Source: Acanthochlamys bracteata
Taxonomy: Eukaryota; Streptophyta; Magnoliopsida; Pandanales; Velloziaceae
Reading direction: 5' to 3'
Length of the DNA: 64,000 bases
Assembly: GCA_019914995.1 (NCBI GenBank)
Contig: CM034130.1
Coordinates: 4,216,001-4,280,000, forward strand
The notes below the pieces were generated by a model. It did no database searches. It was not told the origin of the DNA and saw nothing but the letters and a program-made list of their open reading frames with translations. Shown piece by piece: positions 58,191-64,000 of this stretch. Every line of letters begins with the position of its first letter. The first letter of the stretch is position 1. Position numbers and translations under genes: made by a program.

Positions 58191-58974
58191 GTGCTTGAAA
58201 GATTTAATATGAATCAGGCTAAAGTGGTTGGCTCTCCTCATGCTACTCACTTTAAGTTAAGCGCCGAGCAGTGCCCTTCTACAGATCAGGAGAAGGAAGA
58301 CATGGAAAGAGTTCCATATGCTTCAGCAATAAGAAGTTTGATGTATTCAGTGGTGTGCACGAGACCCGACATTGCTTATGCAGTTGGTGTTATTAGCCGC
58401 TTTTTGTCGAATACAGGAAGGGAGCATTGGGATGCAGTTAAGTGGATTATGAGATATCTACGAGGTACTACTGATTTGAGACTCACCTTTGGAGGTGGAA
58501 AATCAGTGCTTGTGGGTTATACAGATTCAGATATGGCGTGAGATGTTGATTCTCGAATTTACTTCAAATTATTTGATTACATTTTCAGGTGGAGCTGTAT
58601 CTTGGCAATCGAGACTGCAGAAATGTGTTGCACTTTTTACGACTGAGGCTGAGTATATTGCAGCAACTGAAGCTGGTAAGGAGTTGTGGTTGAAGAAGTT
58701 TATTTAGGAGTTCGGTTTCAAGCAACAATGTTATGTGCTACTTTGTAATAATCAAAGTGCAATTCACCTTGGTAAGATTTCTACTTTTCATGCAAGATCA
58801 AAGCACATTGATGTGAGGTATCATTGGTTAAGAGATGCTCTCAATGATAACTTATTTAAACTTGAGAAGATTCATACCGATCTCAATGGCTCTGATATGT
58901 TGACGAAAACACTACCAAGAGAAAAGCTTGAAGTTTGCTGTTTGATCCCCAGAATGGCGATTCCCTCCACATAG
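58191..58974 (+). pseudogene. Copia RNase H
   Basis: Frames hold VPYASAIRSLMYSVVCTRPD (about 58310), GREHWDAVKWIMRYLRGTTD, GYTDSDMA, then after a frameshift TFSGGAVSWQSRLQKCVAL, TTEAEYIAATEAGKELWLKK and SKHIDVRYHWLRDAL, ending LTKTLPREKLEVC. This is the connection and RNase H of Copia pol. Breaks occur near 58541 and 58707. Confidence 0.88.
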
Positions 58975-58977
58975 TCG

Positions 58978-58990
58978 AAAAGAGGGAGAT
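58978..58990 (+). other. Polypurine tract of the Copia element
   Basis: GAAAAGAGGGAGA lies immediately before the 3' LTR, where plus-strand DNA synthesis is primed. Confidence 0.7.
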
Positions 58991-59706
58991 TCGTCAGATT
59001 TTTTCCTCCTTTGTAGAGGTGGCCTAAAATCCATATGATTAAAACCCATATGAAGAGGTAAGGATATTTTTATCTTTTCTTTTTAAATGAACTTTTTAGG
59101 GTTTGTAAATCCTATGCTGCAGCCACCACCAAGAACAACAAAAAAACAAAAGAAAAAAGAAAAAAATAGAAGAAGTTGTTGTCTTGCTGTCCAGTTTGAT
59201 TAAACGCCGGATGAACGTCGATTTGACGTCCGATTGAGATGAAATTTGGTCAGCATGTTCCCAGCGGATAGTTCTTCAGTCTGAACGGTAGAGATCGTAT
59301 TCGGAGTTCTCTACGTGCAGATCCGTACGTATTTGTGAAGCCATCGATTTCGGTGAGACCTCTCCAATTCTCTTTTACGGTTTGCCAAAATTGTTGAATC
59401 TTGAGATATATAATTGTATGCCTCTAGTTTTAGTTAGAGAGAACTTGTGTATTCCCATTACTGTGATAGTGGAGATTTGTTGGTTGCCGTAGTTTTTACT
59501 CCTTACGTTGAGGAGGTTTTTCACGTAAATTGCTTGTGTTGATATGCTTGCGATTATGGTGATTATCGTGCATTTAGTATTTGCCGAAAGTATTACTTTA
59601 TTTGGTGGTTTCTTATTAGATTCACACAAAAAAAGAATATGTTTTATTTCTGCTGCATGCTCTACATATTATGTTGAATATTGGTAAAAACAGTTTTATC
59701 GCATCA
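58991..59706 (+). mobile_element. 3' LTR of full-length Copia element
   Basis: 716 bp, starting TCGTCAGATTTTTT (so the first TG has mutated) and ending TTATCGCATCA, followed by the target duplication GCTCT (59707-59711). Many substitutions and small indels separate it from the 5' LTR, so the insertion is not recent. Confidence 0.92.
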
Positions 59707-59711
59707 GCTCT

Positions 59712-61529
59712 GCTCTTTCGTTTTTATACATTCGATTACCTTTTTATGGTGATATTATATTATACTTTCATATCGGTTAACAATGTTTAGCAGGATTTAG
59801 ATCCAAGTACTTGGACAACATTGGCTCTGAAAAAGAAAAATTTTGTGCTTTTTTTTTCTCTTCTTTTTTTATACTTTAAGAAACAAGAGAGAGCCAGATT
59901 TTCGTTGGAAAATTTTAATTGTGATCGTTTAATAAGTGTTCTATTTTTCTACCTACCTATCCGTCTGTTTCGCATCGATGTATAATATGTTAAATTAAAA
60001 TATACACTACCGGGTAGAACATCAAATGAAATTTTAAGTAGAGCTTGTAATATTGCTAGTTTTATGTATTCTACGTATTCATTCTAATTTTAAAATCGCC
60101 TTTGAAGTCAATCCGTTTTCATCATCACATCATAAATAAGAGTGGGAAGCTTCCGCCACTGAATTTAGTGAAACATAAATTATTTTTGCTATTATGAAGT
60201 GCAACTTTTACTTGCGATAATCATAGCTCCTATACGTATATGTGTGTAAGCATGTTTTGTGAAGTATGCATATATTCGATTGTAAATATAGAAATTAAAT
60301 CTATTTTTTAATTCTACAACTGATGTCATACGAGAAAAAAGATAGCAGAGTTTACATACAAGTGTTTAGCCTAGAATGTTCAGGTGTCATTTTCATATGC
60401 TTCAGAAGTAGCAAATAAGAATGATATTTCAAAATGTCAAATTGATGGTAGTGTGAGGTTGCTTTCTGATAGACAATAATATTATCAGAGTAATAATTTC
60501 TTTTCTGTAATCAGACGTTTTTTGAGTGAGATGAATAAGATACAACGACAGCGTTGACTATGAGTTGCAATAATGATGTAGAGGCTGTCTTCGTAAAGTT
60601 TGTTTACATTTATTGAAGACGAACTCCATCATAATGAATGTAATCCAGCTATATCTGAGTTTGTATAACAAAGCTACGAAGGTCAATTGGAATCTTTCTT
60701 TTACTTTCATTCACTTAAAACATTTTCTCATTTTTTTGAATAGTTAAAGAAATTTCCACAGTTCTTTTTTATTAGGTAGTTCAAAGAGCATAAAAGTAAA
60801 TAAGTTCTTAATAATAAAACGATTTCTTTACAAAATTTATATCTCTGGAAGAAAATAAAGACTCAGTTAAATACTTTCAATGTGAAAAATCTAAGAACCC
60901 ATTAAAATGAACCAAATTAAAATAAGTAATTCGAACTTAAATAAATGTTTCTTTTTTAAAATTTATAACGGATCCATCCAATGGGTTCTTAATATGCGTG
61001 GATTTTTTAATTTTATAAATGGTAAAAGTTTCCCTTTATAAAGAAACTAAATTTTTAGAAAATGAAAATCCACTAAATTTAATCTTCCCTTTTGAATGAA
61101 TATAATCAAGTATTATATGAATGGAGAAGATATGAAGAGCCTCTAAAACATTTTATATACTATATATTTAGGCTTTGAGAATTATGCCTTCAGTTTTACA
61201 TTTATTCTATTCAAAAAATTAAATATAAATTCCCAAAAATGAGGAGGACAATTTTACACTAAATATCTATAGAATAAATTGTATAAAGCCACTAATTGTT
61301 TATGTAATATGATATTTACTCATTTTTTCCCTCACTGCTTTAATTTCAATTATTTTAATATTTTTTTAAAAAGTCGTGATATTAGTTATTTTTATATTAT
61401 ATTTGGTGCTGATTGTAATTCGTTAGAACACAAAAAATTTTACTTCACATTAATAGGTTTTCTGAATAAGATACATACAATATATATAGGATACAACTTT
61501 ACTTTAACTAGGAAACTATCAAACTAGAA
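59712..61529. other. Unassigned AT-rich intergenic sequence
   Basis: No gene, repeat pair or TE domain recognised. Short ORFs have no domain. Confidence 0.3.
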
Positions 61530-61880
61530 TATATCAAAAAAGATCTCAACACACCCATTTAAGTTGGTGCATAAAGTCAGTAATGTCGAACTTGTCTGAA
61601 AAATTTTAGAATATATATTTTGAGATTGCTTTGGTGAAAATATCGGCCAACTGGTCTTCTAATTGAAATCTTAAGCGATTCTAAAATCTTTTCATGCAAA
61701 TTCTCTTTAATGAAAACTCTGTCTACCTCAATATATTGATTATATATTATACCACATGCTATTTTATTATCACAATAGAGTCGAACTAATTACTTGCATA
61801 TGAAACCTATACTTCACAAAGTCCTTGTTAAGCCTCTAAATTCAGTTTCTACATTTGAGTGAGCTACAATATTTTAGATT
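61530..61880 (-). pseudogene. Relic of Copia RNase H
   Basis: On the minus strand, pieces in two frames read EFRGLTR, LVRLYCDNKIACGII, YIEVDRVFIKENLHEKI, QLADIFTKAISKYIF and FDITDFMHQLKWVC. They correspond, in order, to the AEFRGLT, LYCDNKAA, HVEVDRHFIKEK and DQLADIFTK blocks at the end of Copia pol. No other element parts are seen; it is a short fragment. Confidence 0.7.
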
Positions 61881-63317
61881 TTATTTTTTTCATATAACTA
61901 AATTACCCCTTGTTGGTACTCCAAGGTTGAGTTTGACTATAACAATAATTAAGAATTATAGTTTATGATTTAGAATGAACTAATCAGCTACAATCAAGTT
62001 CTAGAAGATCTTATAAACAAGATTTATCATACACCTAATATACAATGAACTAGCTATGCTATAAGGAGACCTTTCACCTACACATAGCCACCTAACCGCA
62101 CCTACTTGAGTGTTACCTGTATATGGAATTCCTTCAGAGGTGTATAAACAGTAGCTAGAGCACAGGGCACATATAGACAAAAGAGTAGTCAGCTGTATAG
62201 ATGTTACATCCTTGGCATTAAGCCTGAAACAGAACAGAGGATTACTACAATCACTGGGACTATAAAATTTAGTCGATAGCTCAGGATTCAGATGCTTACA
62301 ATACTAGAGAAGTTTACATAAGTCAAACTACGAAAGTTAAGATTATTATCTCAACACAAGTGAAAAGATAAACAACAAATCAACCTTCAAATCTAATCAC
62401 TAAAGAGCACAAGTTTCCCGTCATGAATATAATAGCAAGTTCACTCATCTACGAAAAAATTGGCAACCTAATCAGAGGAGATTCACCATCCAAATCAGCT
62501 CCAAGTCAGAAAATAAGACATTAGTTGCTGGGATCCACATTAAATGAAAGAAGCCAACTCAGTAAGAGCAAGTGGGCACCGATAAGGCGGGAGTTTTAGT
62601 TTTCCTTCTCTCTTGCATTTAATGCTAATGGAAAAAATTTGCACTAGACTAGCTAAAGGAAATCATGAGGTAGCCAGAAAACTATTGGATATTTTTCACA
62701 CAGCCATAAAGAATGGGAGCTTCAAGGCAGCTACTGAAATCATCTTGACATCTGCTGTTGATGTCTGGTGAAGTATTCGTTTTCTTTAAGTGTAGCTTGT
62801 TAATAGTCTGGTGAAATTTCAGTTCATGTGATACAGCATTCGTGGACGTAGGTAAATAGATTTACCTAACCATATAAATCTCCTGAGTAGTTTTGATTTA
62901 TTGTTAAACTTTCTTACTATAAAAATCAAATCAAAATATTTACCTCAAAATATTTGTAAAATATTTGTCCTCTTTAATATGCTAATAGAAATCAAATCAA
63001 AATTCAAACGTTCGGAAGATATGAAGGTTTGAATTGAATCGAATAATACTTGTCTTCACACTAATTTTACATCATTAAAGATTTATCAAATATTTTCCAA
63101 TATTCACTCCATAGAATCTACAAATAAATATTATGGAAGTCTTCTGAAGATGTCGTATAATTTCTAAATTTATTTGCAACTGATTGGCACATCTAAAAAA
63201 TCAGACAACTGATTTGGCACAAGTACATGTCACAATTTTGTCCATTAGTTGACTTAGTTGGAGTTTATAGATAGCTTATCATATTTACTTTCAAAATAGT
63301 AGAGCTTTCTGATTTGT
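61881..63317. other. Unassigned intergenic sequence
   Basis: No gene recognised. The sequence right after the Copia relic could be its LTR in decayed form, but there is no second copy to compare. Confidence 0.3.
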
Positions 63318-64000
63318 CACTACAAGAGCATGCGATTGAGATCGAAAAAGACAGCCAAAAATTAAAGTAAATGATCGCTGATTGTACCCATGACAGTAAG
63401 AGCAGCTCCTCAAATCGATTGCGATTTAGCAATCGCCGAAATAGTTGCCATAATTTTGTAAATAGTCGTAAGTCCTATATATATCCACGAGCAACACATA
63501 GAAATCAAGTACGATTAGGTTGACGTTGTCACTGTAGTAGTATGTATAAACGATCAGCTCTATAAGGTTGCAGATATTTGGTTAGTGGCAATTGCTTTTG
63601 CTCAATGTTAAGCATATCAATGACCCTAGAGCGCTGGTTCCTACCTACATAAAAGCGACTAAGTTGCTACTAGTCTCTTGTAAGGATTCAGCGACTATTG
63701 CCACTACATAGCTACTTTACTTAGTAGCGCTAAGATTTAAGACACTAGCCACTAATAACCTTCTAATCAATAATTATTTTTTATTTTTAATATTATAATT
63801 TAAAATATTAAATTTACACACATAACAAAATTATAGTATCTACTACCAATAATTACTAACATTAACTAATTTAATTATATTTGTTTTGGTATAAAAACTA
63901 AAAATATTAAAAAAAGTACTACATTGTATATTATTTTAATATAATAAAATATTTATTAGTAAAAGCACCAAGCGTTGAGGACGCACTTTTCTCCAAATAC
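63318..64000 (+). mobile_element. Possible left end of a CACTA element
   Basis: CACTACAAGAGC at 63318 resembles the CACTACAAGAAAA terminus of CACTA transposons. The next ~450 bp carry short motifs in both orientations (GCGATT, AATCGC, AGTCG, GCGACT), as subterminal repeats of such elements do. No transposase and no right end are in the window, which may cut through the element. Confidence 0.35.

Larger units (their letters stand above)
54259..59706 (+). mobile_element. Full-length Ty1/Copia element (Tork-like), inactivated
   Basis: 5448 bp with both LTRs, primer site, gag, protease, integrase, RT, RNase H and purine tract in the Copia order, flanked by the 5-bp duplication GCTCT (54254-54258, 59707-59711). 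All coding regions are interrupted by stops or frameshifts. The protease and RNase H sequences resemble the Tork/Tnt1 group, but the lineage is a guess from motif style. It is inserted in a sense unrelated to any gene nearby. Confidence 0.92.

Noticed and set aside
1-64000. tRNA or rRNA genes, CRISPR arrays, bacterial-style operons
   Set aside because: None seen; tRNA-like matches are only short primer binding sites of retroelements.

Overview
This window is nuclear DNA from a flowering plant, almost certainly a eudicot. The genes have introns with GT..AG borders, the intergenic DNA is AT-rich, and most of the sequence is nested and decayed plant transposable elements. I see no operons, ribosomal RNA genes, tRNA genes or CRISPR arrays. 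The species cannot be fixed from the sequence.

Only three host-gene loci are well supported. (1) At 2631-3104 (+) is the terminal exon of a gene with a Gly-zipper tail, probably a plant C2-domain (NTMC2 type 6-like) protein. (2) At 15243-20362 (+) is a complete six-exon gene of 699 codons for a URT1-type terminal RNA uridylyltransferase, with catalytic Asp residues, the UTP-selecting His region and the N-terminal decapping-interaction motifs in place. (3) At 48111-49109 (-) is a single-exon 332-residue carboxylesterase of the plant CXE/GID1-like alpha/beta-hydrolase family with an intact catalytic triad. As far as I recall, URT1 and CXE8/CXE9 are near neighbours on Arabidopsis chromosome 2 (At2g45620, At2g45600/45610), so (2) and (3) look like a conserved gene pair stretched to about 28 kb by transposons.

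Layout: 0.5-1.35 kb hAT-type non-autonomous element; 1.78-2.04 kb Tourist-like MITE; 2.6-3.1 kb C2-protein last exon; 4.1-11.7 kb a probable composite Ty3/Gypsy (Athila/Tat-like) element on the minus strand, lacking protease, RT and RNase H, interrupted by two hAT elements and carrying two phase-compatible exon-like segments of unknown origin; 13.3-15.1 kb truncated chromovirus (integrase plus 3' LTR) ending about 105 bp before the URT1 start codon; 15.2-20.4 kb URT1; 20.4-28.1 kb gene-poor DNA with a degenerate minisatellite and LTR-like and MITE relics; 28.1-31.4 kb 5' half of a second Athila/Tat-like element; 31.4-40.3 kb an endogenous florendovirus (Caulimoviridae) copy on the minus strand, decayed and broken by a solo LTR and by a hAT element; 40.3-46.9 kb gene-poor DNA with diverged direct repeats; 48.1-49.1 kb carboxylesterase; 49.2-53.0 kb internally deleted Ty1/Copia element; 54.26-59.71 kb full-length but inactivated Ty1/Copia element with 5-bp target duplication; 59.7-64 kb gene-poor DNA with a Copia RNase H relic and a possible CACTA terminus.

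The most informative parts are the florendovirus copy (primer site, movement, coat, Cys-rich, protease, RT and RNase H regions in order, each with visible lesions), the four-member hAT family with target duplications, and the LTR insertions placed directly in front of both complete host genes.
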